A DNA stretch of 64,000 nt, taken from contig CAMZGO010000001.1 in the NCBI GenBank assembly GCA_947306425.1, positions 1 to 64,000 of the forward strand. The letters run 5' to 3'. Origin of the DNA: an uncultured Elusimicrobia bacterium (GTDB taxonomy: Bacteria; Elusimicrobiota; Elusimicrobia; Elusimicrobiales; Elusimicrobiaceae). The position numbers and the translations under genes are program-made. The notes beneath the pieces were generated by a model. That model was not told the origin of the DNA and searched no databases. It was given only the letters and a program-made list of their open reading frames with translations. Shown one piece after another: positions 7,382-15,282 of this stretch; the stretch's first letter is position 1, and each line of letters starts with the position of its first letter.

Positions 7382-8956
7382 TTATTGTCTGTTAGTTTCT
7401 CTAATCAAGGCTTGAAATATGGTCATAATACCATTATATTTTTCTTCAAACTCTTGTGTTGTATAGGGCAGACGGAAAGTCCAATTATCCGGGCTTACCG
7501 TACCGGGCACATTGATTCTATCAGTAGTGCCTATAATGTCCTGTAAAGGAAATACTGCCAAATTTGAATTAGAGGCAAGAACCCTTTTCAAAATTTCAAT
7601 GTTTACATCTTGGTCATACGGGATATTACCATCTGTTTTTTGGGCTGAAACCATCTCCCAGAAATTAGCCCTTTGCCAAGAGGGCATTTCCTCCCACCAT
7701 TGTTTTAAAGTTGTGGTGTCATGGGTGGAAGTAGTTGCAAGGGAAGCACTTGGGTAATTACGCGGTTCGCGGAATACCTCATTATCTTTTTCCCATCTTA
7801 TAACACGATAACCAGGCATATTTATATCTGTCATAAATTTTCGCATATAATCAGGTATAACGCCCAAATCCTCACCTACCGGCAAATTATCTTTTGCAGT
7901 TTCTACTACAGCATCAATAAATTTTGCACCGCGGGCTTTTTGGGAAGTTTCATCACTTATATCATAAGCGCCTATATCATCACCCGGTTTAAATACCCAA
8001 GTACGGAAAAATCCGACTAAATGATCAAGGCGGAAGATATCATAAATTTCACAAGCGCGGGCTATTCTTGAACGCCAAAGATTAAAATTTTGTTCCTCAA
8101 TCACAGACCAATTATACGCAGGCAGCCCCCATTTTTGACCGCCCTGTGCCAAAGCATCTTTTGGGGCACCGACTTCTGTATCAAGCAAGAATTTTGTTTG
8201 GTTTGCCCAAACATCTGCACTGTCAAAATTTACGCCAAACGGAATATCACCGAACAGAAAAACACCTTTTTCTTTTGCGAATTTGCGTGCTTGTTCAAGT
8301 TGTTCTTGTGCTAGCCATTGAATATAAGAGAAGAACATTATTTGTCTTCTGTTTTTTATTAAGAAACTTTTTAGGTTTTCAATTTGTCTGTTTTTTAATT
8401 CTTCCGGCCAAGTTTTCCAAGATGACCAATTATATAAGTCCTTGGCAGTTCTGAAAATTGCATAGGACAAAAGCCAAGAAGTATTCTTTTTTTGGAAAGC
8501 CAAAAAATTTTGCCATCTTGCTGTATTATTTTTTTGTTCTACCTGTTCAAAATATTCATAAGCAGCCCATAAAACGCGGTACTTAGCCGGTTTTATTGCA
8601 TCAAATTGAACGTTTAAATTTTTGCGCCAATTATCAATTTCCGGTTTCAAATCAGCTAAAATTTCTTGTGCATTTTGGCTTTTTTCCACTTCCGGAACAT
8701 CTTTAACGCTGATGTATATCGGGTCAATGGCATAAGCACTCAAAGCACTGTAAGGGCAATGTTCACGAGGAGATGTTTCCCAAAGCGGCAATATCTGCAA
8801 TATTTTTATATCATAATTTGCAAAATATTCTACCCACTCCTTTAAAGAAGATATATCCCCGCAGCCCCAATCATCCTTTCCTTTCATGGAAGACAGAGGA
8901 AGAGAAACCCCAGCCAAGCGTTTTTGTAAATACGGATTTTTGCTTAAATCAATCAT
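7382..8956 (-). CDS. malQ: 4-alpha-glucanotransferase
   Basis: GH77 amylomaltase, 524 aa, full length: disproportionates maltodextrins and helps mobilise glycogen or maltose. Motifs include LPLWETSPREHCPYSALSAYA near the N-terminus, FGDIPFGVNFDSADVWAN, the catalytic nucleophile Asp in IFRLDHLVGFF, the acid/base Glu in PVGEDLGVIP, and TSTHDTTTLKQWW. It lies between ridA (20 nt upstream) and plsY on the minus strand. No maltose transport genes are nearby, so the substrate is more likely internal glycogen; that is inference. Confidence 0.96.
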   Translation of the reverse strand: MIDLSKNPYLQKRLAGVSLPLSSMKGKDDWGCGDISSLKEWVEYFANYDIKILQILPLWETSPREHCPYSALSAYAIDPIYISVKDVPEVEKSQNAQEILADLKPEIDNWRKNLNVQFDAIKPAKYRVLWAAYEYFEQVEQKNNTARWQNFLAFQKKNTSWLLSYAIFRTAKDLYNWSSWKTWPEELKNRQIENLKSFLIKNRRQIMFFSYIQWLAQEQLEQARKFAKEKGVFLFGDIPFGVNFDSADVWANQTKFLLDTEVGAPKDALAQGGQKWGLPAYNWSVIEEQNFNLWRSRIARACEIYDIFRLDHLVGFFRTWVFKPGDDIGAYDISDETSQKARGAKFIDAVVETAKDNLPVGEDLGVIPDYMRKFMTDINMPGYRVIRWEKDNEVFREPRNYPSASLATTSTHDTTTLKQWWEEMPSWQRANFWEMVSAQKTDGNIPYDQDVNIEILKRVLASNSNLAVFPLQDIIGTTDRINVPGTVSPDNWTFRLPYTTQEFEEKYNGIMTIFQALIRETNRQ

Positions 8957-8976
8957 AAATACCCCTATTTGGTTAA

Positions 8977-9360
8977 TTAATTTTTACGGCAAATTGCCTC
9001 AATTTCAACTAAAGCACCTTTTGGTAAAGCTGCCACCTGTACACAACTTCTTGCCGGTGGATTTGTGGAAAAAAATTGGCCGTATACTTCGTTCATATCA
9101 GCAAAATCTGCTAAATTAGTAAGGAATACCGTTGTCTTTAAAACATGGTCATATTCCATTTTGCATGCTTTTAATATTTGGCCCATATTTTCCAAAACCT
9201 TTCTTGTTTGTGTTTTTATATCTCCGCCGACAAGTTCACCCGTAACGGCATCGGCAGGTAGGCATCCGGAAATAAAAGCCCAACTACCGTTCCTGATTGC
9301 TTGTGAATAAGGCCCTATTGCTTTTGGTGCAGTATCACTTGAAACAACTCTTCTAGCCAT
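8977..9360 (-). CDS. ridA: RidA family enamine/imine deaminase
   Basis: Hydrolyses reactive 2-iminobutanoate and other enamines released by PLP enzymes; cytosolic trimer, 127 aa. Family features are APKAIGPYSQAI, FISGCLP, the conserved Arg in NPPARSCVQVAALPKGALVEIEAI and its final Glu. AGGAG stands 8 nt before the ATG, and TATACT upstream may be the -10 of the six-gene minus-strand operon. It is more similar to catabolic RidA than to divergent Rid groups. Confidence 0.95.
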   Translation of the reverse strand: MARRVVSSDTAPKAIGPYSQAIRNGSWAFISGCLPADAVTGELVGGDIKTQTRKVLENMGQILKACKMEYDHVLKTTVFLTNLADFADMNEVYGQFFSTNPPARSCVQVAALPKGALVEIEAICRKN

Positions 9361-9474
9361 AAGAAATCTCCTAATGTTTAGTATAAATATATAGTAGCAT
9401 ATTTGGAAAGACTTATGTACAAAGTTTTATGTGTCGCACAGGTAGTAGTGCAAATATAAACAAGTCAATTGGCA

Positions 9475-9948
9475 TTAAAAGTAGTAAAAATAGTTACCCC
9501 CGGAGAGTCTCCTTTGTTTTGAGTTTTTACCCGTTGCCGCTTCACAAATTTCTTGCGCTTTGTAATCTGTTTGTTCAGCTGCACAAGCGGAACTATTAGA
9601 AGAATACCATTTAAATATTCGTGCTCCGTTAAACCCGCAACCGCAATACTCTTTGGAAATAAAACAATATCCCCAATCCCAATGAGCATAATTAGTGGGT
9701 GTTCCATTGGTAGGTGGAAGGTCTATATTAATTGATGAAAAATTTCCGGCATATTTTTCTTGTATTACATAATATTCCTGTTGTGCTTTATATATTCTGT
9801 TTACCATAAATATTGCTTGTGTAAACTTTGTTTTGTAGATTATCTTTCTATATCGTGGCAAAGCGATAGCTGCAAGTATACCAATAATTAGGACAACAAC
9901 TAAAAGTTCTATTAAAGTAAAACCTTCGGTAAATTTATTTTTTTGCAT
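9475..9948 (-). CDS. Type IV pilin-like protein
   Basis: Prepilin-like protein, 157 aa. Leader MQKNKFTEG is cleaved before FTLIE (Glu5 present); the helix [19 protein letters not shown] follows. The C-terminal domain is rich in aromatic residues and Cys ([11 protein letters not shown], then [15 protein letters not shown]) and ends NYFYYF. ATG 9948 is preferred over 9978 because AAGGAGAG lies upstream and the leader length is then typical. It is solitary, and its 5' side is occupied by structured RNA copy 2, whose terminator-like hairpin ends about 50 nt before the start. Confidence 0.9.
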   Translation of the reverse strand: MQKNKFTEGFTLIELLVVVLIIGILAAIALPRYRKIIYKTKFTQAIFMVNRIYKAQQEYYVIQEKYAGNFSSINIDLPPTNGTPTNYAHWDWGYCFISKEYCGCGFNGARIFKWYSSNSSACAAEQTDYKAQEICEAATGKNSKQRRLSGGNYFYYF

Positions 9949-9996
9949 AGACTCTCCTTTTTTTATAGGGGAAAGCAAAACATAAATTTATGACAG

Positions 9997-10227
9997 GAAA
10001 AACGGCCATCATATTTGAGGCCGAATAAGAAACTCAAACACAACAGCCGTGCCTTGCCGTATTAACGGCAAGAACTCGGTACAAGATAAAGGGTTTATAA
10101 CGTCCTTTACTTTGCACCTCAACCAGCTGTCTTTGGGCTTATTCGGCGTTTTTGATTTCTCAAAAACTTTGTTTTACTTATGTAAAACCCCAAAAAACAG
10201 ATAAATTTTACAGACATTAAAATGTCT
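9997..10227 (-). ncRNA. Pilin-linked structured RNA, copy 2
   Basis: Same fold as the RNAs near 18.3 and 56.9 kb. On the minus strand: a 5' hairpin ACAGACATT/AATGTCTGT; P1 CTGTTTTTTGGG/CCCAAAGACAG (10200-10189 with 10137-10127) enclosing two hairpins (GTTTTAC/GTAAAAC and GTTTTTGA/TCAAAAAC); hairpins with CCTTTA/TAAAGG and CTTGCCGT/ACGGCAAG; then ACGGC/GCCGT followed by five T. The last loop holds GCCGAATAAG (10020-10029 on plus), perfectly complementary to CTTATTCGGC (10138-10147) inside P1, giving a 10-bp pseudoknot. No known Rfam class came to mind. Confidence 0.75.
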
Positions 10228-10233
10228 GTTAAT

Positions 10234-10239
10234 ATTATA
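10234..10239 (-). promoter_or_regulatory. Candidate -10 for structured RNA copy 2
   Basis: TATAAT on the minus strand, 7 nt before the predicted RNA start at about 10227. No good -35 is visible. Confidence 0.5.
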
Positions 10240-10389
10240 GCAAAAAAATATTTAATGTGTAGCAGAGAAATTTTTTGTATAATATAATAGAAGTATTCGC
10301 AGTATAAAGAATAAGTAAGCAAATATCGCTTGCGGGTACTTTTTGTTTTGACTTCTTTGTTATTGCAACATTTTAGGAGGATTAACTTA

Positions 10390-11727
10390 ATGGACAGTAC
10401 TGCAGTTGCTACAAAGCATAAACACCCATCAGGGTTATATATGCTTTTTATGGTGGAAATGTGGGAAAGGTTTAACTATTACGGTATGCGTGCCTTACTT
10501 TCTTTATTTATGATTAGCGCCGTAATTAATTATTCCAAAGCCGCTTCCAGTAAAATTTACGGTATGTTTACCGCTTTGGTTTATCTTACACCCGTTATAG
10601 GCGGGTATTTGGCGGATAGATTTATCGGCAAAAGGCACTCTATTACAATCGGTGCTATTTTAATGGCCATGGGCCAATTTACTCTCGCTTCTTATGAGAT
10701 TATAGACCCTAAATTAGCATTATTTACCGGTCTTACATTGATTATTTTAGGTAATGGATTTTTTAAACCGAATATTTCAACTATCGTAGGTGAACTTTAC
10801 CCGCCAAAAGATCCACGCCGTGATAGCGGTTTTACTATTTTTTATATGGGTATTAACGTTGGTGCTTTTATTGCTCCTTTTGTATGCGGTTATTTAGGCC
10901 AGCCAAATGATATTTACAGCATTGCTGAAGCATATAAGTGGAAATATGGTTTTATGGCTGCCGGTACAGGTATGATAATAGGTCTTGTTTGGTATTTAGT
11001 TTCACAAAAGAAATATTTAGGCGAAATCGGCTTATATCCTGTTACTGATGCGAAAGCGGTTGATCATGTAGATAATACTCCTTTAACATCAGAAGATAAG
11101 GATAAAATTAAGGCCATTTTCACATTTGTGTTTTTTGCCATTTTCTTTTTTGCTTTCTTTGAACAAGCAGGAACTTCACTTAATTTCTTCGCTGATGAAG
11201 CAACACGTTTGAGTATTGGATCTGTACAGTTAAAGGCTTCATATTTCCAAGCGGTGAACCCTATTTGTGTGGTAATTTTTGCCCCTATTTTTGCAAAAAT
11301 GTGGATTAAAATGGGGGATAAAAATCCTTCAATTCCGGTTAAATTCGGCTGGGGTTTATTCTTACAAGGTATAGCGTTTATGATTATTGCAATCGGTGCA
11401 AGCATTTATGCCTCACAAGGTCCGGTAAGCGCTTTGTGGCTTGTGTTCTGTTATTTATTTTGCACAATGGGTGAATTATGTTTATCACCGGTTGGACTTT
11501 CAATGGTAACGAAACTCGCGCCTGCAAAGTTTATGTCATTACTTATGGGTGTATGGCTTGCTGCAAGTTTTATAGGTAACTTACTTGCCGGCTGGCTTGC
11601 AAGTTTCTATGATTCTTGGAGTTTATCAACCTTATTCTCCGTTCCGGCTGTTGCCTCTATTGTATTTGGTGTTATTATGTGGATTATGTCAGGCAAAGTC
11701 CGCAAATGGATGCATGGTGTAAACTAA
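10390..11727 (+). CDS. POT family proton-coupled oligopeptide transporter
   Basis: Inner-membrane symporter for di- and tripeptides (PTR2/POT branch of the MFS), 445 aa. The N-terminal proton-coupling motif ExxERF is seen as EMWERFNYYGMRALL. GGYLADRFIGKRHSI and the PTR2 signature FYMGINVGAFIAPF follow, and many hydrophobic helices span the rest. ATG 10390 is selected over an upstream GTG because AGGAGG precedes it and homology starts there. It is monocistronic, closed by the terminator at 11750. It suggests peptide import as a nutrient route. Confidence 0.93.
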   Translation: MDSTAVATKHKHPSGLYMLFMVEMWERFNYYGMRALLSLFMISAVINYSKAASSKIYGMFTALVYLTPVIGGYLADRFIGKRHSITIGAILMAMGQFTLASYEIIDPKLALFTGLTLIILGNGFFKPNISTIVGELYPPKDPRRDSGFTIFYMGINVGAFIAPFVCGYLGQPNDIYSIAEAYKWKYGFMAAGTGMIIGLVWYLVSQKKYLGEIGLYPVTDAKAVDHVDNTPLTSEDKDKIKAIFTFVFFAIFFFAFFEQAGTSLNFFADEATRLSIGSVQLKASYFQAVNPICVVIFAPIFAKMWIKMGDKNPSIPVKFGWGLFLQGIAFMIIAIGASIYASQGPVSALWLVFCYLFCTMGELCLSPVGLSMVTKLAPAKFMSLLMGVWLAASFIGNLLAGWLASFYDSWSLSTLFSVPAVASIVFGVIMWIMSGKVRKWMHGVN

Positions 11728-11749
11728 AAATAGTTTAGTTTTAACTGAC

Positions 11750-11781
11750 AAAAAACCCTCAGTTTAAACTGGGGGTTTTTT
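11750..11781 (+). terminator. Terminator of the peptide transporter gene
   Basis: ACCCTCAGTT/AACTGGGGGT stem flanked by A and T runs, 23 nt after the stop; strong intrinsic terminator. Confidence 0.9.
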
Positions 11782-11788
11782 GTTAGGT

Positions 11789-11818
11789 TTGATAAGGTTA
11801 TTAGAGATTTGTTATAAT
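11789..11818 (+). promoter_or_regulatory. coaBC promoter, leaderless layout
   Basis: TTGATA, 18-nt spacer, TATAAT ending at 11818. The expected start of transcription, 11825, coincides with an in-frame GTG codon, one codon after the ATG at 11822. Confidence 0.65.
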
Positions 11819-11821
11819 TAT

Positions 11822-12982
11822 ATGGTGGAAGAAAATCAAAAAGAATTAAATATATTTAACGGTAAGGTTATAGTGCTTGGTATAACAGGTGCTATGGCTT
11901 GTTATAAATTATGCCCTCTTATCATACATTTGAGGAATAGAGGTGCGCGTTTTCGTATAGTAGCAAGTGAAAATGCTTTAAATTTTATAACTAAAACTAC
12001 TTTACAAACCCTAGCGAAAACAGAGGTATTAACCACACAGTTCAATCCTAAAAAATTTGATGATAACCACAAAAGTTTAGAAGAAGAAGGAGATATTTTT
12101 CTTCTTGCCCCTGCAACGGCGCAAACAATTAGTAAAGTAGCCCGCGGTGTTGCTGATAACTTACTTAGTTCCGTATTGTGCGCTTGGCGTAAACCAATGC
12201 TTGTTGCCCCTGCCATGAACCAGGGCATGTGGTACAATACAGCAACACAAGATAATATAAGTTTGTTAAAGAAACGCGGTGCATTTGTATTAGATGCACC
12301 AAAAGGTGTAATGGCAAGTGCTGCTGTAATTTGTGAGGAATTGGAAAGAATTTTAAAAATCCGCCGCAATTTGGAAGGTAAAAAATTTTTAATAACGAAC
12401 GGTAACATTCAAGAACAATTTGGGGACGGCCTTGCTTTATCTCAATTGCCGGTAAGTAATATGGGGAAATTTCTTGCAGATATGGCCTATTTGCGCGGTG
12501 CGGAAGTTTCTCTCATAACAACCAATTTATTTGATGCTCCCTATGAACAAATTTTAGTTAAAGATACCGAACAAATGCGTTTGGCAGTTTCCAAAAATAT
12601 TTTTAAAGCGGATTATTTTTTTATGGCCGCTCTTTTGCCGCCGTATAAACCACAAATATTAAAAAGCGGTTTGGAGGCAGATGATAATAAAGTGTCCGGT
12701 GAGGATTTTTATCTTACACTTTCCAATAATTATGATTTCTTTCCTGCTTTATGTTTACAAAAAAAGCCAAATCAAGTGTTTGCTTGGGTAACGGAAAAAA
12801 CGGAATATGATACCAAATCCAAACGTTGCCCAAAGGGTTGTGATTATTTGATAGAAGGTGCCTTGCAGGGGCTGCCGGAAGATTCAATTTTTTGTAAACA
12901 CGGTTTACGATCTATTATTGAGAAACAGCCTTCACGCCAAGAATTAGCCGCACAAATATTTGATCTGATTTTTAGGGACTAG
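11822..12982 (+). CDS. coaBC: CoaBC-like phosphopantothenoylcysteine synthetase/decarboxylase
   Basis: Bifunctional coenzyme A biosynthesis enzyme, 386 aa. The N-terminal flavoprotein decarboxylase (CoaC) part has VLGITGAMACYKLCPLI, LLAPATAQTISKVARGVADNLL, and PAMNQGMWYN with the Asn-containing PxMN motif. The C-terminal CoaB part is quite diverged: the usual GGT.E.ID.VR signature appears only as NGNIQEQFGDGLALSQLPVSNMGKFLA. Synthetase activity is therefore less certain than decarboxylase. The start is ATG 11822 or GTG 11825; there is no ribosome binding site and the mRNA looks leaderless. Confidence 0.85.
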   Translation: MVEENQKELNIFNGKVIVLGITGAMACYKLCPLIIHLRNRGARFRIVASENALNFITKTTLQTLAKTEVLTTQFNPKKFDDNHKSLEEEGDIFLLAPATAQTISKVARGVADNLLSSVLCAWRKPMLVAPAMNQGMWYNTATQDNISLLKKRGAFVLDAPKGVMASAAVICEELERILKIRRNLEGKKFLITNGNIQEQFGDGLALSQLPVSNMGKFLADMAYLRGAEVSLITTNLFDAPYEQILVKDTEQMRLAVSKNIFKADYFFMAALLPPYKPQILKSGLEADDNKVSGEDFYLTLSNNYDFFPALCLQKKPNQVFAWVTEKTEYDTKSKRCPKGCDYLIEGALQGLPEDSIFCKHGLRSIIEKQPSRQELAAQIFDLIFRD

Positions 12983-13059
12983 ATTTAAATAATTTGTTGA
13001 TGCTAGGCACTTAAATATGATATCGTGAATTTATGTGCAAAATGTTTCTTTAAAAATGC

Positions 13060-13065
13060 TATCAT
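13060..13065 (+). promoter_or_regulatory. -10 box of the accB operon, leaderless layout
   Basis: TATCAT ending 7 nt before the accB ATG (13073); no ribosome binding site between. Confidence 0.55.
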
Positions 13066-13072
13066 TTAATAT

Positions 13073-13438
13073 ATGGACACATCAACATTATACGACTTTA
13101 TTAAGTGGGCAAAAACAACTGATTTGCAAGAGTTAGTTTGCAAGCGCGGTTCAGTAAGCGTAGAATTTAAAAGTGCAGATACTGCCTTTAACAGTTATAC
13201 TTCTAAGTTAACGAAAGTTTTTGCCCCTGCTATCGGTATTTATAAATCAAAAAATGGTAAAGAAAACGCCGATTTAAAAGAAGGAATGTCCTTAAAAAAA
13301 GGTCAATTTTTAGGCATAGTTGAAAGCCATAAAAAGATAGTGAAAGTCTTATCACCTAAAACAGGAATATTAAAATCAATATCCATAAAAGAAAATACGG
13401 ATGTGGAATATAATCAGCCTCTGTTTTTTATTGATTAA
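13073..13438 (+). CDS. accB: Biotin carboxyl carrier protein of acetyl-CoA carboxylase
   Basis: Carries biotin between biotin carboxylase and carboxyltransferase in fatty-acid synthesis; 121 aa. The C-terminal biotinyl domain begins at about residue 48 with VFAPAIGIYKSK. The usual EAMKM biotinylation motif reads ESHKK (84-88), leaving Lys87 as the attachment residue with Ala and Met replaced. The Pro/Ala-rich linker common in this family is very short. It starts without a ribosome binding site, 7 nt after a -10 box. accC starts 2 nt after its stop, which supports the assignment despite the odd motif. Confidence 0.88.
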   Translation: MDTSTLYDFIKWAKTTDLQELVCKRGSVSVEFKSADTAFNSYTSKLTKVFAPAIGIYKSKNGKENADLKEGMSLKKGQFLGIVESHKKIVKVLSPKTGILKSISIKENTDVEYNQPLFFID

Positions 13439-13440
13439 CT

Positions 13441-14805
13441 ATGAAAGAAAAAAAGTATACAAAAATTTTAGTTGCAAACCGCGGTGAAATTGCTTTAAGA
13501 ATAATACGCACATTAAAAGAAATGGGTATTAAGACCGTTGCGGTTTATTCTGAGGAAGATAAAAGTTCCGCCCCGGTACTTGCAGCTGATGAGGCTTTAT
13601 GTATCGGCCCTGCCGCAAGTAAAGACAGTTATTTAAATATTGATGCCATAATAGCGGCAGCCAAAATAACCAAGGCCGAAGCCATACACCCCGGTTATGG
13701 TTTTTTATCCGAAAATGCAAAATTTGCAAAAGAAGTTATTTCTGCCGGTATTGATTTTATCGGCCCAAGTGTTGATACCATTTCAAAACTCGGTCAAAAA
13801 GCACAAGCCCGCACTCTTGCAATAAGTGCAGGCGTTCCTATAATAAAGGGAAGTGACGGCGTTGTAAAGGATAATTTTTTGCTTGAAGCCAAAAAAGTTG
13901 GTTTCCCTTTAATGATAAAGGCAGCGCTAGGCGGCGGAGGGCGCGGGATGCGTGTCGCTTTAACTGAAGATGCCTTTGAAACTGCCTTACAAACCGCAAA
14001 GGCGGAAGCAAAAATTGCCTTTGGTAATGATGATGTTTATTTAGAACAACTTTTGCTTAAGCCGCACCATATAGAAATACAATTCGCAGCGGATAATTAC
14101 GGCAATATTGTTGCCTTCGCAGAACGTGATTGTTCCATGCAGCGAAAAAATCAAAAGTTAATTGAGGAATCTCCCTCACCTTTTGTAACACCTGAAATCC
14201 GTAAAAAAATTATGGCTTCTGCCGTATCATTGATTAAACAAGCCAAATACAGCGGCGTAGGTACTGTTGAGTTTTTGATGGATGAAAATAAAAACTTCTA
14301 TTTTATGGAAGTTAATACACGTCTTCAAGTCGAACACCCTGTTACCGAAACAGTTTGCGGGGGCATTGACTTAGTTAAAATGCAGATAGAAATTGCCCAA
14401 AACCATCCCTTATCTATAACGCAGGAAGAAGCACAAAAAATAACTTGCCATGCCATGGAGTTTAGGATTAATGCTGAAGATTATGAGCAAAATTTCTTGC
14501 CAAATGCAGGTTTTATTTCTTATTTTCAAATACCTGCAGGCCTTGGGGTTAGGGTAGATAGCGCAATATATTCAGGTTATGAGATTCCCTCTTTTTATGA
14601 CAGTTTAATTGCTAAACTTATAATAAGTGCACCCGATAGGCTTCAAGCACTTAAACGCGCACAAAGGGCATTGGAAGAATTTAAAATAAAGGGGCTAAAA
14701 AGCACGTTAGATTTCCATAGAATAATTTTAAATAATGAACAATTTCAACAAGGGAAAACAAATACTGATTTGGTAGAGGAAATTTTTAATGAAAGCAAAA
14801 AATAA
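13441..14805 (+). CDS. accC: Biotin carboxylase
   Basis: ATP-grasp subunit of acetyl-CoA carboxylase; carboxylates biotin on AccB with bicarbonate and ATP. 454 aa, normal length. Landmarks: KILVANRGEIALRIIR, HPGYGFLSENAKFA, Gly-rich ATP loop ALGGGGRGMRVA, ERDCSMQRKNQKLIEESPSP and FMEVNTRLQVEHPVTE. It follows accB by 2 nt and overlaps rfaE2 by 17 nt. The carboxyltransferase genes accA/accD are not in this window. Confidence 0.97.
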   Translation: MKEKKYTKILVANRGEIALRIIRTLKEMGIKTVAVYSEEDKSSAPVLAADEALCIGPAASKDSYLNIDAIIAAAKITKAEAIHPGYGFLSENAKFAKEVISAGIDFIGPSVDTISKLGQKAQARTLAISAGVPIIKGSDGVVKDNFLLEAKKVGFPLMIKAALGGGGRGMRVALTEDAFETALQTAKAEAKIAFGNDDVYLEQLLLKPHHIEIQFAADNYGNIVAFAERDCSMQRKNQKLIEESPSPFVTPEIRKKIMASAVSLIKQAKYSGVGTVEFLMDENKNFYFMEVNTRLQVEHPVTETVCGGIDLVKMQIEIAQNHPLSITQEEAQKITCHAMEFRINAEDYEQNFLPNAGFISYFQIPAGLGVRVDSAIYSGYEIPSFYDSLIAKLIISAPDRLQALKRAQRALEEFKIKGLKSTLDFHRIILNNEQFQQGKTNTDLVEEIFNESKK

Positions 14806-15256
14806 AATAATGACTCTTGCTAAACTTTCTGCTTTTATTAAAAAAGTAAAAGCGGGCGGTAAAAGGGTCGTTTTTACAAACGGTTGTTTTGACATTTTAC
14901 ACGCCGGCCATGTAAGCAGTATAGAGTTTGCCAAAAGTAAAGGGGATGTTTTGGTTCTTGGAATTAACAGTGATGCATCTGTCAAAAGATTAAAAGGCCC
15001 TAGCCGTCCTGTTAATAAACAAGCGGACAGGGCGCTTATAGTTGCTGCTTTACAAGCAGTAGATGCTGTATGTGTTTTTAACCAAGATACTCCGCTTGAA
15101 CTTATTAAAATTGTTAAACCGGATGTTTTGGTAAAAGGTGCTGATTATAAAAACAAAAAAGTAATTGGGGAAGAATTTGCAGGGAAAGTGGTGCTGTTTC
15201 CTTTAGTGAAAGGGCGGTCCACGACAAATTTAATTAAGAAAATATCTTTACAATAA
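14789..15256 (+). CDS. rfaE2: Heptose 1-phosphate adenylyltransferase domain (RfaE2-like)
   Basis: Stand-alone nucleotidyltransferase, 155 aa, matching the C-terminal half of HldE. It activates D-glycero-beta-D-manno-heptose 1-phosphate with ATP for LPS core synthesis. Motifs: VVFTNGCFDILHAGHVSSIEFAKS (HxGH catalytic site), GINSDASVKRLKGPSRPVN and KGRSTTNLI. ATG 14789 has GAGGAA upstream; the later Met at 14810 has none. It overlaps accC, coupling LPS sugar and fatty-acid genes. The family also contains glycerol-3-phosphate cytidylyltransferases, but the length and motifs favour RfaE2. Confidence 0.9.
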   Translation: MKAKNKIMTLAKLSAFIKKVKAGGKRVVFTNGCFDILHAGHVSSIEFAKSKGDVLVLGINSDASVKRLKGPSRPVNKQADRALIVAALQAVDAVCVFNQDTPLELIKIVKPDVLVKGADYKNKKVIGEEFAGKVVLFPLVKGRSTTNLIKKISLQ

Positions 15257-15282
15257 AGTAAAATATTGGATATAGGTAGACT

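Noticed and set aside
9997-10227. c-di-GMP (GEMM) riboswitch before a pilin
   Set aside because: Such aptamers are about 90 nt with two parallel helices and a GNRA tetraloop receptor; these RNAs are over twice as long, and no GEMM core was found.
10119-10322. 67-codon minus-strand ORF
   Set aside because: Overlaps the helices of structured RNA copy 2; a short hydrophobic frame with no support.
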